From Galerina marginata (taxonomy: Eukaryota > Basidiomycota > Agaricomycetes > Agaricales > Galerinaceae), in the NCBI GenBank assembly GCA_023014335.1, contig JAECYW010000006.1, forward strand, positions 2,604,001-2,668,000: a DNA stretch of 64,000 nucleotides. Reading direction: 5' to 3'. This document shows positions 22,698 to 33,257 of the stretch, in pieces. Position numbers and translations under genes: made by a program. The stretch's first letter is position 1. Every line of letters begins with the position of its first letter. The notes below the pieces were generated by a model. That model had not been told where the DNA came from and made no database searches. It saw only the letters and a list, made by a program, of their open reading frames with translations.

Positions 22698-23320
22698 GAT
22701 TCGTACACTGATTAAAAACTGCCAACCAACGCCCTCACCTCTTCGAGACGATGCGCCCGACGTCGTGTGCCCGCCCCCCTCCCCCCGCTGAGGGATGTGG
22801 ATTGGCTCAGGAAGGACCTGAGGGGTTGAAGTGCATAAGGGGAGGCCCTGGAAGTGGGGGACCCGCATGGTACGTGGCAAATCAAGTCGTCGCAGCCTAT
22901 CCACTGACATCGTACAGAGCGGAGGACACAACGCCTGTGCCTTGCCCACATCATTGTGGTTTAGGCTAGCATGTACCCAACGCTGCCTACGCCTACCCCT
23001 CGTGCACACCGGCGCCATTTCTCCCAGTCCTTAGCCACGCACATCATCCCTTCGAGCCGAATCAAGGCAACGAACGCAAATGCCGTCCTTGTGACGACGC
23101 TCGCGTTGTTGGCATTCTGCCAACCGATCCTCATTGTTTGAGTGAAGGCTTGGAGTGCGCAAGGGGAGGCCTTGGAAGCAGCCCGGTATGTGGCGCATCG
23201 AATCGTCCCCCTCTCTGCTGACATCTTACAGAGCATAGGCATGACCCATCGTAACCCTCCGCACTTCAGTCTGCGGACCGACGTACAACCCCACCGACAC
23301 ATCGCTCGTATTCGCCTGTT
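22698..23320. repeat. GC-rich repeat, two tandem units of ~345 bp
   Basis: The word AAGGGGAGGCC with flanking sequence occurs near 22837 and 23160. The following sequence (GTATGTGGC.CATCGAATCGTC, TCTTACAGAGC) is also shared. A related block is at 418-545. Open frames are short and present on both strands, with no recognised domain. Confidence 0.5.
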
Positions 23321-23572
23321 TTTTTTTTTTTTTAAATCAACAATTTATATACCGGTGCGCGAAAGCAGTCCGGTCGCCTAACTACTACAAATCCCCGGTC
23401 AAAAGCGCGCAATAAACTACCAATCCCTGAACCAGACCCAAACCCATCCATTTCTTCCGAATCCTTCCAACGGCATCCTTCATGCGCCAGGCCTTTGCTA
23501 GGGGGGACGGACCACCTAACCGCTCAGTCCCGAGGGAGGGACGGCCCCCACCGCTACGCCAATACCACGTTT
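23321..23572 (-). mobile_element. LINE 3' UTR with poly(A), minus strand
   Basis: Fifteen or more Ts at 23322-23336 are the poly(A) tail of an element on the minus strand. The sequence then matches the 3' UTR of the LINE at 46211-50096 (its last ~240 bp). It is interrupted by a Hel2L element at 23573 and resumes at 24781. Removing the Hel2L copy restores CACGTTTGGACGA, as in the intact LINE near 49850. Confidence 0.8.
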
Positions 23573-24780
23573 ACAAGTTCTTACATAGTAAAAGAACTTG
23601 TTTTCCGGCCTGCATAGCAGGCAGAAATGGTTTCTAACGCAATGGTTTGAAATTCTCCCACTCATACTGTGACCCTGCATGGTTTCTGTATTTCAGCCAT
23701 TACTGGGCCAATTTTTATGATCTTGGTATCAAAAAATTCGTAAAGATCAGGGCTTTCATGTGGAATGTGTATCCAGGGATGATTCGGTCATGTGACTTGT
23801 TCACACAACCCAAAAAGCGCAAATTTGTGTGAATTTACACTTAAAACAGATTTCAGTGAGCTAGATATGCTAAAATGTGTTGTCCAGACCAATCTAGAAT
23901 AATGTATAAATATTTACATATGTGTTGCAATGATGTCATGGTGTCCAAATCAGGCAAACAGCCAGCTCAACTTGGTGAAAATCCGAAAATTGGTGTTAAA
24001 CTAACTGGATAACCCATAAAAGGCACACCAAACATTGCAAAACATGACCAAATAACATGAAAATAATGTTTCAGAAGCTTACATAATCAAACTCACAGCA
24101 GGACTTTGTGCAAATCCCTTGAAATCAGTTAAGGCACTAAGTTAGACCAAAATATTCTGAGGGATATGTCATGTGATATGTGTGCACAGACCATCCCTTA
24201 GGTAAAAAAAACATCATCTGTATTTTTATTTTATTTTAATGCCTTTAAATCTTCCAATATAGTGTATTTCAAACAATATTCCGCATTTGGTAAGTCACAT
24301 AAAGGTGTGACAATACATATGTGACACTATCCTTTAGCCCTGATTTTTCTGATAATTACACACTTTGTTTCAAGGCAATCTGATAAAAACTAAGCGACGT
24401 ATGAATTAAGCTTGTTACAAGTTCTTACGTAGTAAAAGAACTTGTTTTCCGGCCTGCATAGCAGGCAGAAATGGTTTCTAACGCAATGGTTTGAAATTCT
24501 CCCACTCATACAGTGACCCTGCATTGTTTCTGTATCTCAGCCATTACTGAGCCAATTTTTATGATCTTGGTATCAAAAAATTTGTAAAAATCAGGGCCTT
24601 CCTGGTAGGCTTGTTAGAACCGCCTCATTTTTCTGCTTTTTTTGAGTATAAGATCATCCTAATAGCTTCAGATTTGAGCGGACTATGCATTATTTACTTA
24701 TTTAACCTTTATTTATAGTCAGACTCACCTTGAAAGTAAGAACTTGTTTTTGCCATGCGCAGCAATGGCCTCTGACCAAG
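23573..24780 (+). mobile_element. Hel2L element, intermediate class (1.2 kb)
   Basis: There are two 5' termini, at 23573 and 24417, but only one 3' end, at 24780. The first 844 bp are the extra 5' unit and the last 364 bp correspond to the short element. It sits inside a LINE 3' UTR between T and T, and the empty site is readable. The palindrome that other copies carry at this internal position is reduced to one half (CCTGGT, near 24602). Non-coding. Confidence 0.85.
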
Positions 24781-25310
24781 TTGGACGAGCCGAAGCCCGC
24801 CCGCACATCTCCTGGCAGCCGCAGCTGCTGCACTCTCTCCGCCTTCCAAACCTGACGCCCACTTCAGAACCCAGACCCGACCCGAAAACCTTCACCCACC
24901 CGGGCCTTGACGACCCGAAATCCATACCAGCCATATTACCAAAGGCAGAGTGGGAGGTTAAGGCACCCAACCGATCGCGAGGACGAATGAACGAACCGCG
25001 ACCGCCCAAGCCAAAAATGTCGCTAACACTCGAGATGCGGGCGACTCTGTAACCACCGGTCGTAGCAAATGCAACCGGGTACGAGAAGTGAAGAACGCGC
25101 GGGCACGACAACCCCGTCCTTGGCCTGTCAACCTCTGCCGACTTGGGGATTGGACTTCCCTCGCCTGCAGCAACCCGAAGCGGGTATCAAGGCCTCTCTG
25201 GGCGAAGAGAACCGCGCGGACACAGTTAGCCTATGCCTGCGGCGGGGCGTTCGAAGGAGAATGCGGTGGGATTCTCCAACAAGAATTCCAAAAGACCGTG
25301 TAACCGGTCT
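24781..25310 (-). mobile_element. LINE 3' UTR and ORF end, minus strand
   Basis: This continues the LINE fragment of 23321-23572. It matches the reverse complement of about 49320-49850, becoming more diverged toward 25310, where the end of the ORF is degraded by substitutions and small indels. Upstream LINE sequence is absent, so the copy is strongly 5'-truncated or broken. Confidence 0.7.
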
Positions 25311-25404
25311 GTCGGAGCAGGTTATGAGTCCTTTGATTTATCAAAGACTCATTCTTTATAAACCCAGACAGTACTATAAGTGCAGAGGCAAGGGAAAGGC
25401 ATTT

Positions 25405-25768
25405 TGTTAAAGCTGCTTTCCCACTCTCCATAACATTCTATTCTTTCTATCTTATCTTATCAGATTAGATTAGATCCTTATCAGAACACACTTCATTTAT
25501 GTAGTTCTTCATTTGATCTTTATCAGATTCTTATCACTTCTTTCCCCATTTGGGTATATTGCTCATTTTCATATATAAAGGCTTAGCTAGTTGCCAGAAG
25601 TCCCCAGTTACTCACTCCGGACTTCAGGCAAGTATATAGTCATTTCACAATATCATCAGTTACTCACTCCGGACTTCAGCTCTTCATAGCTCATCTGTCC
25701 TTTACACTGAGTTCCTCATATTTGGCACTCCGCTGCCTCACGTGTTCCCACGCTCGCCTGCTTCAACA
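25405..25768 (+). repeat. Copia 5' LTR (364 bp)
   Basis: It begins TGTTAAAGC and ends CTTCAACA. It contains CATATATAAAGG near 25570 as a likely TATA box, and two ~25-bp direct repeats around CAGTTACTCACTCCGGACTT. It reads the same as the 3' LTR. Confidence 0.9.
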
Positions 25769-25780
25769 GGTTATGGGCCC
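25769..25780 (+). promoter_or_regulatory. Primer-binding site for half of initiator tRNA-Met
   Basis: GGTTATGGGCCC directly follows the 5' LTR. It is complementary to the anticodon stem-loop of initiator tRNA-Met (GGGCCCATAACC) rather than to the tRNA 3' end. Drosophila copia and yeast Ty5 are known to prime from such a half-tRNA, so this element probably does the same. The match is from memory of the tRNA sequence. Confidence 0.7.
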
Positions 25781-26154
25781 CGCGCTATAAGCGCTCCAAT
25801 TAAGTGTTTTGCGAACTCGGTCTATTTGCACTTTTTGCACAAATTGGTCATTTTAGTCTTTTTGCTTTGTAACCCCTATCAGGCCCGGCCTTACATTGCC
25901 GCTGCTAGTAGGGAGGAACGTGCACGCTATTAGAGCTGCGTTTCACTCGGATCTGCCTACCCGGTTGCCGAGTTACATACAATTTTCTATTTTTGTCTAG
26001 TTTACCTAGTTAGCACTTTTCACCTTTCTTGAGTTCGCAAAGCACCAAGAGCTCGGAACATCGTATAACTCAGTTTGGCACGTCCACACACGGCCACACA
26101 CGTCCTCACAAACATCTATCAACACACATCACTTTCCCATCACTCAATCACATC

Positions 26155-29100
26155 ATGACTTCCAACACTCCCAATTTCACCAAATTGTCTTCTTCCAACT
26201 ATAACACCTGGGCTGGCGAAATGCAAGCCTGGCTACAAGCTCAAGGTGTCTGGCGCATAGTTACTGGTGCCAAGACCAAACCAACAGTTACCTCGCCAAC
26301 TGCTACCAATGCCGAGACAACTGCCCTTGATGCTTGGTTGGACAAAGCAGATAAGGCTTCTGGTCAAATCTACTTGATGGTGGAACCAGATCAACGTATC
26401 AACTTCAATGGAATTACAGATGATCCGGTCAAGATGTGGGAAGCCCTTAAAGCTGTTCACCTTCAGAAGCGTCCTGGCAACAGGTTTAATGCTTATGACG
26501 ACCTATTCTCCATTAGGAAGGGGGAGGAGGAGAGTCTTCAAACTTTGATCAACAGAGTTGATGAAGCTATCCGCCGCATTCAGGATCTTCGTCCAGACAA
26601 GTTTGATCTTGCCAAACTGGATGAAGAACTTGGCTCCATGTCTCTGATCAGAGCCCTCCCCGAAGAGTACAACACTTTTGCCTCTTCACTTCTCCTTCTG
26701 GACAAACTTGACAAGGCCACAATTCATCAGGCCTTTGTCACTGAGGAGACTCAGCGTCGTCGTCGCGCTTCTGAAATGCCTGCAGTTGGTTCTGCACTCA
26801 AAGCATCATCTTCTTCACTCTCCAAGCTTATTGAGCTTCTCTGCACATTCTGTGGTATGACCAATCACACCATGGAAAACTGTCATGCATTTGCAAGGGC
26901 TCAAAAGGCAGCCAAGGAGAATGTAGAAAATCGTCGCAAAGGCAACAAGAACAAGGCTAATAAGGCTCAGGACACCAATAGTGAGAAGAGCAACCAAGCC
27001 AAAGATGCTGTTGTTGAATCTGCTGGAAATGCAAGTGTTCTTTCTACTTTTGATCCTTCTGATCCTACCTCCCCTTTGGTCAATGATGCTGACCATGATT
27101 GGAATGCAGACACAGGGGCCACTTCTAATATGACCCCTCATCGTCACTGGCTTCGCAATTATAAGCCCCTCCGCATTCCAATCAAGTTGGCAGATGCCAC
27201 CATTATTTATTCTGAAGGGGTGGGCACTGTGATTTTCAACCCAGTTGTAAAAGGAAAGAAATTAAGATCAGTGGAATTTACCAGAGTCTTGCATGTACCA
27301 CTACTCCGAAACAATTTACTTGCTTGTTTATATTTAACCAAACACAAAGGGATTAAAATTCACATTGATTCATCCACAATGCAATTTTCCCTAAACAAGC
27401 AACTTTTGTTCACTGCCTCCATTGATGCCAACAATGTTGCTCTCTTGGACGGTGTTACAGAACCTATTTCGGAGTTTGCCAACGTAGCAGCTAAATCCAC
27501 TCTCCCTCTTGATCTCAATCTCTGGCATCGCAGACTTGCACATCACAGCTATGCTGATGTTCAGAAGATGATTCAAAAGGAGATGGTTACTGGACTTGTG
27601 TTGAACTCCAAGCAAAAGCCAGATCCTATCTGTGAACCATGCCTTGCAGGCAAAATGCGTTCAAACCCCTTTCCCACATCTCCCAGCAAATCCGCAATGC
27701 CTTTAGAGTTGATTCACTCTGATCTTCATGGTCCTCTTCCTGTGCGAACTCCTGAAGGTTATCGTTACTGGATAACCTTCATTGATGACTGCACCAGCCT
27801 TTGGGCTGTAATGCGTCTCAAACAGAAGAGTGATGCATTTGAAGCATTCAAGACATTCAAAGCATGGGCTGAGAACATGTTGAATGCTAAGATCAAGGCT
27901 CTGCAGGATGATAAAGCTGGAGAGTACATGTCTGCTGCCTTCATTAAATTCACTGAACAATGTGGCATTGTGCGTCGTCATACTACACGCAACCGCCCTC
28001 AGATGAATGGAGTTGCAGAACGTGCCAACCGCACTATGGCAGATGATATCACTGCTATGCTCACTGAAAGTCGCATGCCAGCCTCATTTTGGGGTAAATG
28101 CCTTGAAGCATATGTGCATGTCAAAAACAGGATTCCTACTGCTCCATTGCCAGATAAAACACCTTATGAGGCATGGTTCAAGAAGAAACCTGATGTGAGC
28201 CATTTGCGGGTTTGGGGGTGCACTGCTTATGTGTACATACAGAGGGATAAGCGAAAATCACTTCAGTCACATATGGAGAAATGTGTATTTGTTGGTTACC
28301 CTTCTGGGTATAAAGGTTGGGAATTCTACAATCCTACCACCAAAAAGTATATCATATCTGAACGTGCTGAATTTGATGAACGCCATTTTCCTGGCTTGTC
28401 CAAAACTGGACCAATGCCACAAATTGACCTTCAGCCTCCACATTCTCATTCTTCAGAGGATGATTCTGTTGCACCTTTGCCCAATTTTGGGGGGGATGAA
28501 AATCCAACTACACCTCAAATTCACCCTCCTGCACCACCTGCACCACCAATTCCTGATCCTGCTCCTGTTGCACCACTTGCACCTGCACCACCTGCACAAC
28601 CTGCACAACCACCAGTTGCTGGTCCTTCTCGTCGTAATCGCAAGAAGGATCCACCACCTGCACCAACTCGTCGTTCAGATCGCGTTTCTGTCCCTCCTAA
28701 GCCATATTGGCTAAACCCAACACCTCAGCAACCTCCACAACCTCCACAACCTGCTGTTGTCGAGGAAGTAGAGGAAGAAGAGGATGAGGTAGAGGCTGAC
28801 GAACTGAACATTGTTGATGGTGATGATGGACTGGAATATGCTCACTTAGCATCTGGTGCTGAGCCACGCACATACAAACAGGCAATGAAAAGTGATGATG
28901 CACAATATTGGGAAGAGGCTACTGTCACAGAGTACAACACTCTGATGCAGAACAAAACCTGGGAAATAGTTGAACTCCCACCTGGTCAAAAGGCAATTGG
29001 TTCTGGTTGGGTCTTTAGAGTCAAGCGTAATGCAGATGGTACTATAGAGCGCTACAAAGCCCGAATCGTTGCCAAAGGATACAGTCAACGTCCTGGCATT

Positions 29101-30197
29101 GATTTCAATGAGGTTTTTGCTCCTACATTCCGTCCTGCCACTTTGCGCTTGATTATTGCTCTGGCTGCAATTAGTGACATGGAACTTCGTTCTGTTGACA
29201 TTTCTGCTGCATTCACCCAAGGTGACCTTGAGGAAGACATCTACATGCTTCAACCTGAAGGATTCCACCAAGGTGGTCCTAATATGGTACTCAAGCTCTG
29301 CCGACCACTTTATGGGTTGAAACAAGCTGGACGTCAATGGAACATCAAACTGCATAAGGCTCTCACTGAAATGGGTTATAAACGTATTGAATCTGACCGC
29401 TCTGTTTACATCTATTCAGATGGAGTTGTCAAGATCATTGTTCCCATTTACATTGATGACATTACCTATGCATCCAAGTCCAATGCTGCTATTGATAAGG
29501 CTGTAAAGCAACTGGCTGCACATTTTACACTTCGTGATTTGGGACCCACACAGTTTTTACTTGGTGTTGCAGTTGGCAGAGACTGTCAAACCAAGACTAT
29601 CACCCTCCATCAACGCCAGTACATTCTGGACATGTTGGAGAAGTATGGTATGTCTGACTGCCACCCTGTCCAAACACCAATGGCTACTGGAACTATATTG
29701 TCCAAAACCATGGGTCCTCAAAATGCTGAAGAGGTGGAACAAATGCACAATGTCCCATACCTCAGTGCAGTTGGCTCTTTGCAGTACTTGGCTACAATGA
29801 CCCGCCCAGACATTGCTTACACTGTGGCCTATTTGGCACGCTTCAACTCCAATCCTGGCCCCAAACACTGGGCTGCTGTCAAGCACCTATTCAGATATCT
29901 TAAAGGCACTCTTGAGTACAAGTTACAGTATTGTGGTGAACATGGTCAAGAACCATTCATTACATTTACTGACTCTGCTCATGGTGATTCTGTTGATACT
30001 GGAAAGTCCACAAGTGGCTATGTTACCACTATGGCTGGTGGTTCAATTGGTTGGTCAAGCAAGCTCCAAGGCATTATTGCATTGTCTACAACAGAGGCTG
30101 AATATGTAGCTGCAGTAGAGGCTGGCAAGGAGATATGTTGGATGCGCAATATTCTTCATGAATTTGGGCACACTGTCACCCAGCCTTCTATTATGCA
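26155..30197 (+). CDS. Copia gag-pol polyprotein, main part
   Basis: The start is the ATG at 26155 (MTSNTPNFTKLSSSNYNTW), typical of a copia gag. The open frame extends upstream, but only from a TTG. Domains in order: gag with UBN2-like region; CCHC knuckle CTFCGMTNHTMENC at about residue 229-242; protease DTGA at about 319; integrase with an HHCC region from HRRLAHH (about 458) and catalytic D, D and E in HSDLHGP (about 520), QDDKAGEY (about 583) and NGVAERANR (about 618); a Pro-rich linker with acidic patch (about 760-900); RT with YIDD at about 1098; RNase H ending in the TTEAEY region (about 1311). The frame is uninterrupted to 30197, where a Hel2L copy splits it after SIMH. It resumes at 32287. 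Complete, it would be about 1,420 residues. Confidence 0.9.
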
Positions 30198-32285
30198 CTT
30201 GTTCAGAGGCCATTGCTGCGCATGGCAAAAACAAGTTCTTACTTTCAAGGTAAGGCAGAAATAAAGATTAAATAAGTAAATAATGTGTAGTCCGCTCAAA
30301 TCTGAACCAATTAGGATGATCTTATACTCAAAAAAAGCAGAAAAATGAGGCGGTTCTAACAAGCCTAAAATGGCCTGGTCACGTGACCAGGAAGGCCGTG
30401 ATTTTTAGGATTTTTTTGATACCAAGATCATAAAAATTGGCCCAGTAATGGCTGAGATACAGAAACCATGCAGGGTCACTATAGCAGTGGGAGAATTTCC
30501 AACCATTGCGTTAGAAACCATTTCCATCTGCTATCAAGTGTAGAAAACAAGTTCTTTTACTACGTAAGAACTTGTAACAAGATTAATTCATACGTCGCTT
30601 AGTTTTTATCAGATTGCCTTGAAATAAAGTGTGTAATTATCAGAAAAATCAGGGCTATAAAATGGTGTCACATATGTATTGTCACATTTTCATGTGACTT
30701 ACCAAATGCGGAATATTGTTTGAAATACACAGTAAATAAGCCATTTTAAGAGATTTTAAAGGCATTAAAATAAAATAAAAATACTAATGATGTTTTTTTA
30801 CCTAAGAGATGGTCTGTGCACACATATCACATGACATATCCCTGAGAATATTTTGGTCTCACTTGGTGCATCAACTGATTCCAAGGCAATTGCACAAAGT
30901 TCTGCTGTGAGTTTGATTATGTAAGCATCTAGAACATTATATTCAAGTCATTTGGTCATGTTTTGCAATGTTTGGTGTGTCTTTCATGGGTTATCCAGTC
31001 AGTTTAACACCAATTTTGCGATTTTTACTGAGTTAAGCTGGCTGTTTGCCAGATTTGGACACCATGACATCATTGAAAAACATATGTAAATATTTGTACA
31101 TTATTCTAAATTGGTCTGGGTAACATATTTTAGTATATCTAGCTCACTGAAATCTGTTTTAAGTGTAAATTTACACAAATTTGCGCTTTTTGGGTCGTGT
31201 GAACAGGTCACATGACCTAATCAACCCTGGATACACATGCCACATGAAAGCCCTGATTTTTAGGATTTTTTTGATACCAAGATCATAAAAATTGGCCCAG
31301 TAATGGCTGAGATACAGAAACCATGCAGGGTTACTATAGCAGTGGGAGAATTTCCAACCATTGCGTTAGAAACCATTTCCATCTGCTATCAAGTGTAGAA
31401 AACAAGTTCTTTTACTACGTAAGAACTTGTAACAAGATTAATTCATACGTCGCTTAGTTTTTATCAGATTGCCTTGAAATAAAGTGTGTAATTATCAGAA
31501 AAATCAGGGCTATAAAATGGTGTCACATATGTATTGTCACATTTTCATGTGACTTACCAAATGCGGAATATTGTTTGAAATACACAGTAAATAAGCCATT
31601 TTAAGAGATTTTAAAGGCATTAAAATAAAATAAAAATACTAATGATGTTTTTTTACCTAAGAGATGGTCTGTGCACACATATCACATGACATATCCCTGA
31701 GAATATTTTGGTCTCACTTGGTGCATCAACTGATTCCAAGGCAATTGCACAAAGTTCTGCTGTGAGTTTGATTATGTAAGCATCTAGAACATTATATTCA
31801 AGTCATTTGGTCATGTTTTGCAATGTTTGGTGTGTCTTTCATGGGTTATCCAGTCAGTTTAACACCAATTTTGCGATTTTTACTGAGTTAAGCTGGCTGT
31901 TTGCCAGATTTGGACACCATGACATCATTGAAAAACATATGTAAATATTTGTACATTATTCTAAATTGGTCTGGGTAACATATTTTAGTATATCTAGCTC
32001 ACTGAAATCTGTTTTAAGTGTAAATTTACACAAATTTGCGCTTTTTGGGTCGTGTGAACAGGTCACATGACCTAATCAACCCTGGATACACATGCCACAT
32101 GAAAGCCGTGATTTTTAGGATTTTTTTGATACCAAGATCATAAAAATTGGCCCAGTAATGGCTGAGATACAGAAACCATGCAGGGTTACTATAGCAGTGG
32201 GAGAATTTCCAACCATTGCGTTAGAAACCATTTCCATCTGCTATCAAGTGTAGAAAACAAGTTCTTTTACTACGTAAGAACTTGT
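30198..32285 (-). mobile_element. Hel2L element with two tandem 5' units, inside copia
   Basis: Read on the minus strand, two 855-bp units (32285-31431 and 31430-30576) look nearly identical, and each begins with the full ACAAGTTCTTACGTAG hairpin. They are followed by the 3' module (30575-30198) ending in the hairpin and CTCTGAACAAG. Deleting the element plus one base each side restores the copia codons ATG CAT GTT GAC. A CCTGGTCACGTGACCAGG palindrome is at 30374-30391. The tandem head-to-tail structure with repeated 5' ends suggests rolling-circle concatemer formation. Non-coding. Confidence 0.85.
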
Positions 32286-32509
32286 AATGTTGACAACCAG
32301 GGTGCTCTCAGTGTTTCCAAGAATCCTGAACACCATGGGCGCATGAAGCACTTGGACTTGCGGTTTTACTGGCTCAGGGATGCTGTTGCTGTTGGACTTA
32401 TTTCACCATCCTTCATCTCAACAGATGAACAAGTGGCAGACCTTCTTACCAAACCCCTTTCATCTTCCAAAGTTGCATTTTGCAGAGAACGAATGGGTCT
32501 TAGGCCTTA
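32286..32509 (+). CDS. Copia polyprotein, C-terminal RNase H segment
   Basis: This segment continues the copia frame after the Hel2L insertion. The residues VDNQGALSVSKNPEHHGRMK and DEQVADLLTKPL are the usual copia RNase H C-terminus. The stop is at 32507-32509. About 50 bp later a purine-rich tract leads into the 3' LTR. Confidence 0.85.
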
Positions 32510-32559
32510 GGCCAATTTTTCTTGTGTTATTTTTCTTGTGTTCTGGAGACTGTCCAGAT

Positions 32560-32568
32560 CAGGGGGGT
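32560..32568 (+). promoter_or_regulatory. Copia polypurine tract
   Basis: CAGGGGGGT-type purine run immediately before the 3' LTR at 32570, in the position where plus-strand DNA synthesis is primed in LTR retrotransposons. Confidence 0.65.
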
Positions 32569-32569
32569 G

Positions 32570-32933
32570 TGTTAAAGCTGCTTTCCCACTCTCCATAACA
32601 TTCTATTCTTTCTATCTTATCTTATCAGATTAGATTAGATCCTTATCAGAACACACTTCATTTATGTAGTTCTTCATTTGATCTTTATCAGATTCTTATC
32701 ACTTCTTTCCCCATTTGGGTATATTGCTCATTTTCATATATAAAGGCTTAGCTAGTTGCCAGAAGTCCCCAGTTACTCACTCCGGACTTCAGGCAAGTAT
32801 ATAGTCATTTCACAATATCATCAGTTACTCACTCCGGACTTCAGCTCTTCATAGCTCATCTGTCCTTTACACTGAGTTCCTCATATTTGGCACTCCGCTG
32901 CCTCACGTGTTCCCACGCTCGCCTGCTTCAACA
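32570..32933 (+). repeat. Copia 3' LTR (364 bp)
   Basis: Same length and, by eye, same sequence as the 5' LTR at 25405-25768, with TGTTAAAGC and CTTCAACA ends. Flanked on the right by the CATTT target duplication (32934-32938). Confidence 0.9.
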
Positions 32934-32938
32934 CATTT

Positions 32939-33257
32939 TGTAAGTCATGTGATCACATTACATAATCATATCAAATAACAAAGACAGCATTTATTTATTA
33001 TGATATGAAATTGCTAGGGAAATAGAATAAAATCGTCAAGAAATCGCAAAGAGAAAGCAATGAAATCATCAATGAAATCGTCCAAGAAGGTTATGAAATG
33101 CGCAATGAAAGGGATGAAATTCGCAATGAAAGGTATGAAATTTGCAATGAAAGAAAAGAACAGGCATATTAATGAAAGGCCTTTCATAAAAACCTAGGCA
33201 TTATAGATATGGAGCTGCAGGCTTGAGCCTAAGTTATTTGAAAAAAAGTGGTAGCCA
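32939..33257. repeat. AT-rich spacer with ~20-bp minisatellite
   Basis: From about 33058 to 33155 the sequence is a run of imperfect units of the type ATGAAATNNGCAATGAAAGG. There is no gene. The spacer lies between the copia element and a LINE fragment on the minus strand. Confidence 0.6.

Larger units (their letters stand above)
25405..32933 (+). mobile_element. Complete Ty1/copia retrotransposon with nested Hel2L insertion
   Basis: The two 364-bp LTRs (25405-25768 and 32570-32933) show no difference that I can see. The 5-bp target duplication is CATTT (25400-25404 and 32934-32938). A primer site, one long gag-pol frame and a polypurine tract are all present. Without the 2088-bp Hel2L insertion at 30198-32285 the element would be about 5.4 kb and apparently intact. 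Identical LTRs mean recent insertion, and the Hel2L insertion is more recent still. Confidence 0.9.

Noticed and set aside
26029..26154. N-terminal extension of the copia polyprotein
   Set aside because: The frame is open but has no ATG; the first ATG at 26155 gives the typical gag start.
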